The position numbers were made by a program, and so were the translations under genes. From assembly GCA_050084985.1 (NCBI GenBank), contig JBITNC010000001.1, positions 23,250,001 through 23,314,000 on the forward strand: a stretch of 64,000 nucleotides of DNA, written 5' to 3'. The notes beneath the pieces were generated by a model that worked only from the letters and a program-made list of their open reading frames with translations, was not told where the DNA came from and searched no databases. This document shows, one piece after another, positions 24,081-33,509 of the stretch (positions are counted from its first letter, which is position 1; every line of letters begins with the position of its first letter). The stretch comes from Nageia nagi. Its lineage: Eukaryota > Pinophyta.

Positions 24081-24369
24081 CTATAGATGTGTGGAGCTTG
24101 TGAAATAAGAATAAGAAGTTGATTTTCTTACCATAAAGTATGTTAAGGATTATGTAAATAAAGGAGAATGAGAAGATAAGAAGACAAAAGAGGATAAGGA
24201 AAAAGGAAGGAGAAGAAGTCTAGGTATCCAAGAATTTTTGATATCTCAAGGCCAAATACCTTATTGAATATTGGAGAACATATCATCACATTCTACCAAT
24301 ATTGCATATGGATAATTATTGGCATTATATTTTGAGAAGAGGAGAGAATTGTGAATCAGACTTAGTGCA

Positions 24370-24840
24370 TGAAAGAAAAAGCAAGCAGATGTTCCTATCT
24401 TGGAAGTAGAAGTGGGTCCATATGCTCCCCAAGATGATGTACTCTTCAATGGTATATTTATTTCCAATTTTTTAGTAGATGGATGTGTTGTTGTAAATAT
24501 TATGAAAATTTCTATTATGAATATGTTACAATTAAAAATTCATTGTGATTATACAGTACAATTGAGATCATTAGATAAGGGTAAAATAAAACATGAAGGA
24601 GTAGTTTAAAATGTTATTATCTCTGTTATTGGAATTACTTGTTTGGTATATTTCTAAGTGATTAAGGATGGTTCAGTAGATTATCCCATGCTCTTAGAAA
24701 GGCCATGGTTAAGAAGAGTTCATACTCATAACTACAAAAATGAGGGATACATGACAATAGGATGAGATAAAATAAGAATTCCAATGGTTCCCTTAAGGCA
24801 TATTGAAAATACATTAGAGTCCAAGAGTAAAGAGTGAACA
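24370..24840 (+). pseudogene. Aspartic protease fragment (element D)
   Basis: Reads VPILEVEVGPYAPQDDVLFN, then 'NFLVDGCVVVNIM' (about 24460-24500), where LVDG is the catalytic-loop region of OTA-type proteases with Asp kept. The closing block is YPMLLERPWLRR (about 24682-24717), normally LGRPWL. Stops at about 24607 and 24655 interrupt it. The span 24841-25090 to RT is broken linker. Confidence 0.7.
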
Positions 24841-25089
24841 TATTTAGGCTATAAAAGTATCAATGATGTGGATACAAAAGATAAGGAGGATGGTGATGTC
24901 TCAATGATGTGCTTATGGAAGATGAGAATGTTGTATTACCAACTTCATCTGTTCAATCTATTAAGAAATTTATAGAGGAAGAAGTAGAGCATCACTTATA
25001 GGAGCTATGATTTGGAGATTCTATTGAAGAAAGAGATAAGAAAGAGTATTTTCAATATTTTTGAAGGTATATACATCTTTTCACCTTTG

Positions 25090-25969
25090 ATTATAAGGAG
25101 TTATACTAAGTTACATTGGTGGAACATTCAATTGAATTAATGGAGAATACTAAGCCCCTTAAACAAATGCCTTATAGGATGAATCTTAATTTCTCTAAAA
25201 GTGTTCAAGAGGAAATAGATAAGCTCTTAGATGCATAATTTATCTTTCCTGTAGATAATTTAGAGTGGGTTTCTCCTATTATGGTATCTAGAAGGAAGAA
25301 TGGGGGGATAAGATGTGTGGATTATCAAAAGTTGAATAAATTCATAAAGAAGATCATTATCATCTTCCTTTTTTAGATCAAATTTTGGATGAAGTGGCAA
25401 GACATGATTGGTATAATTTTGCATATGGTTATAGTGGATATAACTAAGTTTGGATAGCAAAAAAAAGATCAATTAAAGATAACTTTTATCACTCCACGGG
25501 GTGTGGTTTCTTATCGAGTAATTCCCTTTGGATTGTGTAATGCTTCTACGACATTTCAAAGACTTATGTATAGAGTTTTTAAGCCATATATTGGAATATT
25601 CATTAGAGTTTTTCTAAATGATTTTTGTATATATTGATAGAAGAAAAATTATTTATAATAAACTAATAAGGCTTTTGAAATACTGCAAGAAGCAAGAGAG
25701 TCATTTAATCTAGCCAAATATATTTTTGAATTCTTTAAAGGAGTACTCTTGGTACATGTTGTATCCAAGAGTGGTATTGAAACAAATCTAGAGAAAGTGG
25801 ATAATATTAAATAGATTCCATTTATAGGGAATAAGAGCAAATTAAGATCATTCTTAGGGCATGTTGGGTACTATAGGAGATTTATCAAGAACTTCTCTAG
25901 GATTTCTCAACCATTGACTCAATTTTTGAAGAAATATGTGTCATATGAAGTGGAAAAGGAAGAGAGAAT
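25090..25969 (+). pseudogene. Reverse transcriptase (element D)
   Basis: Begins near ENTKPLKQMPYRMN-type text, then 'DNLEWVSPIMVSRRKNGG', a DYQKLNKF block and 'VVSYRVIPFGLCNASTTF' (about 25504-25557). The active site is FLNDF (about 25612), so the first catalytic Asp of the xxDD motif is Asn. The thumb and connection read GVLLVHVVSKSGIETN and SFLGHVGYYRRFIKNFSR (about 25848-25902). The last codons run directly into the ATAAG target site of element E. Confidence 0.82.
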
Positions 25970-26089
25970 ATAAGTGTATATTCATACATAATAAATTCTT
26001 TATTAAAGCCCCAGTGTACTTTACTTGCAATCATGAGTTCATTTTAAGATCCCCAAGAGTTTTTTGGGAGCAAACAAAATAGGCTAAAG

Positions 26090-26640
26090 CTGGTAGATAA
26101 AGCATTCCGAAATGAAATGATGATGTCACAGAAGAAAGGATGAAGCTCAGTTATGGAAAAGTCCAGGTTCCGAAGGAGGTGAGGTTAGTAAGAAGAAATC
26201 GAAGAAGTCAGAGATCGTAAATTAAGTGTTCCAGAAGTAAAGTGTTCTAGAATAAAATGATGACATTGCAGAGGATAAGACAGTCACATTTTGGTAAAGA
26301 CTGGGTTCTGAAGATGATGAGGTCAGTAAGGGGAATCAAATAGCTAGAGCCAGTGAGTAAAACATTCTGGAGGTAAGAGATGATGTCACGGGGAGAATGA
26401 TGTTCACATTTTTTAATGAAATTGGAGCCTGAAAGTGATGAGGTCAGCAAGGAGCGATCAAATAGCCAGATCCAGTGAGTAAAACATTCTGGAGGTAAGA
26501 CATGACGTCAGCAATTCTGGGCCTTAACCCAAAATCAGAGCTCAGAAGTGATGAGGTCAGTAAGGAGCGATCAAATAACTAGAGCCAGTGAGGAGAGCAT
26601 TCTAGAATGTAGAGACGAGGCCAGTAAGAGGTTAGATCAT
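26090..26640 (+). repeat. U3 sub-repeats with TGA(C/T)GTCA sites
   Basis: Units of about 95-120 bp carry 'gatgaggtcagYaagg', 'gagccagtgagtaaaacatt' and 'ggaggtaagaYatgaYgtca'. The last word is a TGACGTCA-like palindrome, the core bound by plant bZIP (TGA-type) factors. It appears as tgatgtcac, tgacattgc, tgatgtcac and tgacgtcag in successive units. Position in U3 upstream of the transcription start would suit an enhancer. This is inference; no expression evidence is available. Confidence 0.7.
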
Positions 26641-27138
26641 TGTTATCAAGCTGTATCATTTGCAATCTACCCCATTTTTGTAATATTCTACCAAGTGGTG
26701 TATGTAGGTAGTATCAGTTAAAAGAAGGCTAGAATCTTGAAGCTATTTTTATAAATGTTTCTATTCTGCAATTCTTGTAACTATTGTTACTATAGTATAA
26801 GTATATGAAAATAAAGTGGAAAAAGGGTAGGAAGCCTAGTATTGCTCTTTACATTTGTTCTCAAAGACCTATAGTTTTTATCAGTAATATGATACCATCT
26901 TGACCTTTCTTGTCTAGCACTCGTAATTATCATTCTTAATTTGGTTACATCGTGGCAGCTTGGCTTGTTTCCTGAATGATAATTGTGGGTTGCTAGTATA
27001 ACTGTGTCTGCTACATGGTAGAGTAAAGCTAGGAAACTATTAGAGAGTGAGAGCTTGTACCGTAGCTGCTACACTAGATTCAGGCCAAGGTTTCACACAC
27101 TGTGAAAGCCCGCGCTGAACTAGTGATCCACCTTTGAT

Positions 27139-27330
27139 TTCTCTCTTGTTACGCTAAGCCTTTTGCTTAAATTCCTCGCACTCTACTCTTTTTTATTTTC
27201 TCTCTTGTTACCCTAATCCTTTTGCTTAAATTCCTTGCACCCTACTCTTTTATTTCTTTCCTGTTACCCTAACACTTTTGCTTGAATTCCTCGCACTCTA
27301 CTCTTTTTATTTCCTTTCCTGTTACTTTTT
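27139..27330 (+). repeat. 58-bp tandem repeat in LTR (E)
   Basis: Units start near 27141, 27199 and 27256, with a partial fourth near 27314. The shared text is 'cttgttaccctaagcctttt' followed by a 'gcttaaattcctcgcactctactc' block split by single changes. The same array is at 30423-30612 in the 3' LTR. Confidence 0.88.
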
Positions 27331-27461
27331 CTATGCCCAATAGATAAGGAACTGGCCTTCTCCAGAGATCAGACTGTCACTATAGTCTGTTCATGATTTA
27401 CTTTGGTTAAGACTGCTCACGGTGCATATATTACACAATCTTAATCAACAGTATTTCTTTT

Positions 27462-27479
27462 TGGCATGCTCGGTGGGAC
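27462..27479 (+). promoter_or_regulatory. Candidate primer binding site (E)
   Basis: 'tggcatgctcggtgggac' lies 11 bases after the 5' LTR end, where a tRNA primes minus-strand DNA synthesis. It is absent after the 3' LTR, as expected. I cannot name the tRNA with confidence. Confidence 0.5.
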
Positions 27480-27598
27480 ATGAAGAAACTTATTGGTGAC
27501 TCTGTTGAAGCACTATCTATGGTATGTATTAAAGCAAATTATTTATAAATATCATATGTGCTTTTGAACCTGTCACTTTCTTTTGCGACCTAGAGTTT

Positions 27599-28857
27599 AT
27601 GTGGACAAGATCTAAAACTAGAGTAGCAAAAGAAGCATCAGATTTTAGAACGTTAGATACTCCTAAGAGAAATACCCTGATCAAGTCCAAGTATTTGAAT
27701 AGTATCAGCTCCCTAAAATCCTTTATCAAGCCAGAATCATCCAATCTTCACACTAGAAATACCTCTCCTAAAATGGCTAATCCAGCTCAGAATATTTATC
27801 TGAAATGGGACAACGGGGTACCAATAGCCCTGGCGGTGTTGCATGACATCCCAGTAAATGTTTTCAAAACCCTTCTAGAGTTTGATGCAACTTCAGAGAA
27901 AATAGCTTATGAGCATTATGTTGATGTAGCTGGCCTAGCAAAGATTCATAATATCCAGCATGAAGATGTCATGGTGAGATTACTGGCTTAGTATTTCAAG
28001 GGAAAGGTCCTAGATTGGTACAGGGGCCTTCCTAACGGATCTAAAAACACTTGGGCTCAGCTAGAAAAGCCCTTTATCTTGGAATTTAATGAATTAGGAG
28101 ATTCCTTTTCCTTGTTAACACAATTCACTTCAATCAAAAGATATGAGTAAGAAAATATCCCTGATTTCAATATTAGATTCCAAAAAACTTGGGTGAGAGT
28201 CCCCATGCCAGTCAAGCCTTAGTAATTTCAAGCCTTAATGTATTACCTGAGAGCCTTTCCTCCGGATCTCTCTCTGCAAATCCAAAATTCTAAAGTAAAT
28301 ACTTTCCCAGAGGTCTATAGACAAGTAGTATATGTTGAATCCTATCTTATTGCAGTTGGGAAATTGCCAAGTCGCATGCCAATGCCTAATTTTCCAATAA
28401 CTGCCCAACAGTAAATTTTGAGACCTCAAGTAATTAGTTTGGCTCCACCATTGGCCAGTATCCCCACCCTGTCCAACAGTGGCCATCAACCTTGCCAGTC
28501 CCTAGAGTTCCCTTGGCCTTACAAGCCCCTCATCAGCCTAATATGAATCAAGGGGTAGCTTCATCGATGGAGATTCAGGAACTCCAAAACTTGTGTAGAA
28601 ATATGGCAAACCAGATTACCATGCTAAGCAGACAAAGCAATGCAAGAAGATATCCTTATCCTATTGTAGAAAAGGCTCAAAATGGGTTGAATGATGATGT
28701 AAGCCAAGCTTCCTCTTTCGAGTCAGCCTCTAGTTGGTGTTTGGCCTACAATGATGCTCATGAACAAACCACATGTCCTGTTTATCAATACCAAGAATAT
28801 TTATTAAGAAGTGGGGGCATTCCTCTACCTGGTGTAGCTGACAACATAAGCTGAGAT
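27599..28857 (+). pseudogene. Gag (element E)
   Basis: Starts MWTRSKTRVAKEASDF after the leader. The core has 'YFKGKVLDWYRGLPNGSK' (about 27992-28045), the conserved Gag motif with DWY, then 'QFTSIKRYE' and 'MYYLRAFPPDLSLQIQNS'. A stop at 27989-27991 replaces a likely Gln (CAG to TAG). After a shift the frame 28492-28854 ends with 'WCLAYNDAHEQTTCPVYQ', a Cys/His motif at the place of a zinc knuckle. It is the only substantial protein of this element. Confidence 0.75.
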
Positions 28858-29039
28858 GTGAACCTAAGGAATTTTGCACCAACGGGTATAGGAGGTTGTG
28901 CTATGGAAAGAAGATCAAGGAAAAACCCCTAGTCTCTGGTATTCCGGAAAGAAAAGTTGAATCCCAAAAGAGCTTCAGAATCAATCATATCAAGACCTCC
29001 GAAGAAGAAATGAAATAGTAAAAGGTGGTTCGAAAGTCG

Positions 29040-29180
29040 AAAATAAAATCTGGATACTTTCAGAGAAGGAGATTCGGTATTGAAATGGGATGAGGACAGA
29101 GCTAAACCTAGGAAACACAAAAAATTCGAATCCATGCGGTTTGGACCCTATTTAGTAGTGAAATGCTTTGGTATTATTTT
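29040..29180 (+). pseudogene. Integrase C-terminal remnant (E)
   Basis: Reads GDSVLKWDEDRAKPRKHKKF then 'GPYLVVKCFG'. This is the SH3-like tail of a Gypsy integrase (GDxVLxWD...GPY), normally about 1000 codons downstream of Gag. Its presence shows that E arose by deletion of most of pol from a full-length Gypsy element. Confidence 0.75.
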
Positions 29181-29258
29181 TGGTATTATTTTTTTTTCAG
29201 ACTGGGTTCTAAATTCCTCTTTGATAAAGGTGAAATTTTCCCTCAAAGGTTGCCATAA

Positions 29259-30733
29259 TGTATATTCATACATAATAAATTCTTTATTAAAGCCCCGGTG
29301 TACTTTACTTGCAATCATGAGTTCATTTTAAGATCCCCAGGAGTTTTTTGGGAGCAAACAAATAAGCCAGAGTCAGTAGATAAAGCATTCTGAAATGAAA
29401 TGATGATGTCACAAAAGAAAGGATGAAGCTTAGTTATGGAAAAGCCCGAGTTCTGGAGGAGGTGAGGTTAGCAAGAAGAAATCAAAGAAGCTGGAGCCCG
29501 TAAATTAAGCGTTTCAAAAGTAAAGTGTTTTAGAATAAAATGATGATGTTGCAGAGGATAAGACAATCATGTTTTGGTAAAGACCAGGTTCCAAAGATGA
29601 TGAGGTCAGCAAGGGGAATCAAATACCTAGAGCCAGTGAGTAAAACATTCCAGAGGTAAGAGATGATGTCACAAGGAGAATGATGTTCACATTTTTTAAT
29701 GAAACCAGAGCCCAAAAGTGATGAGGTTAGCAAGGAGCAATCAAATAGTCAGAGCTAGTGAGTAAAACATTCCAAAGGTAAGAGATGACGTCAACGATTT
29801 CGAGCCTTAACCCAAAACTGGAGCCCGAAAGTGATGAGGTCAGCAAGGAGCGATCAAATAATCGGAGCCAGTGAGGAGAGCATTTTGGAATGTAGAGACA
29901 AGGCCAGTAAGAGGTCAGATCATAGTTATCAATCCATATCATCTACAATCTACCCTATTTTTGTAATATTCTGCCAAGTGGTGTATGTAGGTAGTATCAG
30001 TTAAAAGAAGGCTAGAATCTTGAAGCCATTTTTGTAAATGTTTCTATTCTACAATTCTTGTAATTGTTGTTATTGTAGTATAAGTATATGAAAATAAAGT
30101 GGAAAAAGGGTTGGAAGCCTAGTATTGCTCTTTACATTTATTCTCGAAGACCTGTAGTTTTTATCAGTAATATGATACCATCTTGACCTTTCTTGTCTAG
30201 CACTCGTAATTATCATTCTTAATTTGGTTACATCGTGGTAGCTTGGTTTGTTTCCTGAATGATAATTGCAGGTTGCTAGTATAACTGTGTCTGCTACATG
30301 GTAGAGTAAAGCTGGGAAACTATTAGAGAGTGAGAGCTTGTATCGTAGCTGCTACACTAGATTCAGGCCAAGGTTTCACACACTGTGAAAGCCCACACTG
30401 AACTAGTGATCCACCTTTGCTTTCTCTCTTGTTACCCTAAGCCTTTTGCTTAAATTCCTCGCACTCTACTCCTTTTTATTTTCTCTCTTGTTACCCTAAG
30501 CCTTTTGCTTAAATTCCTTGTACCCTACTCTTTTATTTCTTTCCTGTTACCCTAACCCTTTTGCTTGAATTCCTCGCACTCTACTCTTTTTATTTCCTTT
30601 CCTGTTACTTTTTCTATGCCCAATAGATAAGGAACCGGCCTTCTCTGGAGATCAGACTATCACTATAGTCTGTTCATGATTTACTTTGGTTAAGATTGCT
30701 CACGGTGCATATATTACACAATCTTAATCAACA
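29259..30733 (+). repeat. 3' LTR of element E
   Basis: 1475 bp, same ends as the 5' LTR; followed by TSD ATAAG at 30734-30738. The sub-repeat region is noticeably more diverged from the other LTR than the downstream half. Confidence 0.92.
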
Positions 30734-30738
30734 ATAAG

Positions 30739-32367
30739 TATTTGAGAAGTTAAAGTGAGCAATGGTAACAATATCTATTTTGAAGAATCTTGTTTGGAGT
30801 AATTCATGTATAGTCTACATGAATGAATTAGATAAGGCATTAGGTAGTAGACTCCTACAGAAAGATGAAGATGGAAATTATCATCCTATCCATTATGGTT
30901 ATTGATCATCAAGATTTTAAGTATATCATTAATAAGCATAATCATATGTGAAGGATTGCAAGGTGGATATTCCTACTATAAAAATATGAGTTTGATATTA
31001 TGGATAGACCATGCAAGAATAACATCAATGATAATACATTATCTATATTATATGAGGGCATTGGATCTTCTTATGATGATGATGATTTTCCTAATATCAA
31101 TTTATTTTCTATGGAGATGATTCCAAATGAGTGCATTAACATTTGGAATTACTTGAGTGAATTCAAATTTCCAGAGGGGGAAAAATCTAAGATTAAAAGG
31201 AGGATTACTCAAGTGAGTAGACCCTATACGCTTATAAATGGGTTGTTATATAGAGTTGGAACATATGGAAAATATCTTTGTACCATTGGATGAGATCAAG
31301 GGAAAGAGTTAATAAGAGAGATGCATGATGGCATATGTGAAGGATATATTTTTAGGCATTTGAAAATAAGAATATTATTAGATGCAAGTTATTATTAGCC
31401 CACTCTTTTTAAATATTATTTTAGTTATTGTAAAAGTTGCAATGTTTTTCAATCATATGGGAATCATAGAATAACATCAACACCACAATCTCATATTCTT
31501 CCCTTAGTACCATTTGAGAAATGGGGAATTGATATTGTAGAACCACTCCCTTGTACACGAACATGAAATAGATATATTTTTATGGTTATAGATTATTTTC
31601 CTAAGTGGGTAGAAGGAATACCACTAAAGGAAGTACCAATTGAAGGGGTAGCAAGATTTTTATATGAGCACATTATGACAAGATTTGGATGTCCATTAGA
31701 GATTATGACAAATCAAGAAATGTACCTCATCAATGAGGTAATAGAATCTTTGACAAGTTTATTTGTAATCAAGAATAGAAAGGAATCCACTTACAAACTA
31801 AGCATCCATAATCATGTAGAACAGACTAATCATATCTTATGTCAAATACTTTCTAAGGATGCACCATTGCAGGTACATACATTGGATAAAAGGATTCATG
31901 CAACACTATGGGCATATAGAGATATAGTAAAGATATAGACTAGGTATTATCCCTTCCATTTAGCATATGGAATTGATTTTATTTTGCCTATTAAATTTGA
32001 TGTTCCAACTTTAAGAACTATATCAAGGAAAAGAAAGGATGATAGAGGATCTATTGATGATAGATTAATGCAACTTTAATAATTAGAAGAGATGATCCAA
32101 GAAGTTAATAAGGCTATTGAAAAGAATAAAATCAAGTAAAAGGATTATTTTTACAAGAAGTTTAAATGGTATTCATTCAAGGTCAATTATCTAGTCATGG
32201 TATATAATTCCAAACATCATAAGAGAAAATATAGTAATTTATTACCAAAGTGGAGTGGACCATACAGGATAGTAGCAATTCATGATAATGAAACATATAA
32301 ACTTGAAGAATTTAATGGTACTATGATTTTCAAAAGGATCAACCATGATAACCTAAATCATTTTTAG
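30739..32367 (+). pseudogene. RNase H remnant and integrase (element D)
   Basis: After the E insertion pol continues with VFEKLK and 'DKALGSRLLQKDEDGNYHPI' (RNase H, about 30832-30891), which is then largely deleted. Integrase has 'YTLINGLLYRVGTYGKYL', MHDGICEGY (31321) and CKSCNVFQS, in which the last zinc Cys is Phe. The core has WGIDIVEPL with the first Asp intact, 'FPKWVEGIPLKEVPIEG' and MTNQEMYL, where the usual SDQG Asp is Asn. The tail has 'LPKWSGPYRIVAIHDNET' and ends with NHDNLNHF before a TAG at about 32365. Open parts are 31000-31293 and 31582-31938. Confidence 0.82.
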
Positions 32368-32427
32368 GCTCCTAATTGAAGATTTTCCTACTTTGAGTAT
32401 GGAGTAGAAATTAGGAAGTGGAGAAGA

Positions 32428-32657
32428 TGTTATTAAACATTTCTAGTAAATATATAATATCTCTATGTAGATGGTATGTTTCATAATCAATAATAATGCC
32501 TAGTCACTACCTTATTATGTAAGATAAAGGTTCTCATTAATAAGCTACAATAACAGCTGCAATGGAATGATGACATAGCCAAAATAAAGAGATAGCAATG
32601 TAAAAATGATTAGTAGTAAAAGTGTATTATGGTGGCTTTAAGTTGGTGAAATCTAGT
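32428..32657 (+). mobile_element. Element D 3' LTR, left part
   Basis: A purine-rich run 'aggaagtggagaaga' (about 32413-32427) is followed by TGTTATTAAAC, a TG start. This is where the 3' LTR should begin, 60 bases after integrase. The sequence is cut at CTAGT (32653-32657) by element A. There is no second LTR for comparison, so the call rests on position and the polypurine tract. Confidence 0.5.
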
Positions 32658-32807
32658 TGTTAACACCTAAAAAGGAATTTTCATTTAATTAAAATACTCT
32701 CTTAGGTATTTGAAATAATTTATATTATTAAATAAATATTTTTTCTATGTGCACTCTCATCTACCTTTATGTTTTATGGTAACAGTTCAGCTCGGCATCA
32801 CAATAAG
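32658..32807 (+). repeat. Element A 5' LTR, part 1
   Basis: The first 150 bp match 59833-59985 (for example 'aacacctaaaaaggaattt' and 'ttatgttttatggtaa'). It is interrupted after 'cacaataag' by the Tork Copia; the empty site in the 3' LTR reads 'cataataagcttgag'. Confidence 0.9.
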
Positions 32808-33432
32808 TGTTGAAAATGGAGACTATAGCCAGCCGGCCAACCAGCCAGACCTTATCAGAATCGGCCAATCAGCCAGCCAGCCAGCCAAAACAGAGAGCGT
32901 TTCTTTTCTTGTTTGACACCAAATTTTAGTTGCCAAGAAGCCATGACACTTGGATATGAGTTACTAAAGGGTTGGGGGTAACCTCATGGCCTTCCAAATC
33001 CAGCATGGGTTTAAGTTGGGTTTGTTTGTATTTATAAATAAGAGGCTTGAGTTGAGGCATACAGATTGAAGTTTGTAAGTAGTTTTAGCAGCAGTTGTGA
33101 GTTGCTTGTAATTGTAGTTTGGTGGCTTATGTAGATAGCCTGAGAGAGAGAGATTGTAGTGAGGCTTTATTGTAGCTCCAAAGTGAAGGTTGTAGCAAGG
33201 CTGTGTTGTTGGTTTGTTGCTTGGAGGACTTGGAATAATGTTATGCAAAAGGGTTGAAAGCTTCTCCGTGGATGTAGCCTACATTGGGTGAACCACGTTA
33301 TCTCTTGTGTCTCTCATTATGTGATTGATGTTCATAGTTGTTTGATTTTAGTATGCTTGAATGTTGTTTTTTTGCCAAGGATTAGGAGAATTATTGATGC
33401 TCTTGTTTATATGAAATTATTGAATCCTAACA
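32808..33432 (+). repeat. Tork 5' LTR
   Basis: 625 bp, TG...CA. It starts with a CCAG/GGCCA-rich block (about 32826-32886, several 'agccagc' words), has a TATA box at 33031, and ends directly before the primer site. Confidence 0.95.
33031..33040 (+). promoter_or_regulatory. TATA box of Tork 5' LTR
   Basis: 'tttataaata' 224 bases into the LTR. Transcription would start about 30 bases downstream, near 'catacagattg' (33058-33068). The same box is at 37621-37630 in the 3' LTR. Confidence 0.65.
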
Positions 33433-33434
33433 AG

Positions 33435-33446
33435 TGGTATCAGAGA
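33435..33446 (+). promoter_or_regulatory. Primer binding site, initiator-Met tRNA (Tork)
   Basis: 'tggtatcagaga' begins two bases after the LTR and matches TGGTATCAGAGC, the complement of the initiator methionine tRNA 3' end used by most plant Copia elements. Confidence 0.88.
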
Positions 33447-33509
33447 TTATTGTTTTGTTGGGATTTTGTTGGTGAATCTTGTTTGTAGATTGGAACCAAG
33501 AAGAGCACT

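Larger units (their letters stand above)
25975..27450 (+). repeat. 5' LTR of element E
   Basis: TG...CA ends, 1476 bp. The left half (U3) holds five degenerate sub-repeats (26090-26640); the right half holds a three-to-four-fold 58-bp repeat (27139-27330). The boundary is fixed by comparison with the other LTR and by the TSD. Confidence 0.92.
25975..30733 (+). mobile_element. Non-autonomous Gypsy element E (LARD-like, 4.76 kb)
   Basis: Two direct LTRs of 1476 and 1475 bp (25975-27450 and 29259-30733) start TGTATATTC and end AATCAACA. They are flanked by the 5-bp duplication ATAAG (25970-25974 and 30734-30738). The 1808-bp interior holds a decayed gag and only the last part of integrase; protease, RT and RNase H are deleted. 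It would depend on enzymes of a relative. By hand count the LTRs differ at about 7-8% of sites, nearly all transitions. Confidence 0.92.

Noticed and set aside
26247-26450. Minus-strand frames in the LTRs of E (also 29530-29942)
   Set aside because: They arise in both LTRs from the same U3 sub-repeats and differ in frame quality; no evidence of coding.
32826-32890. CCAG/GGCCA-rich block as a separate microsatellite insertion
   Set aside because: Present in both Tork LTRs at the same place, so it is part of the LTR.
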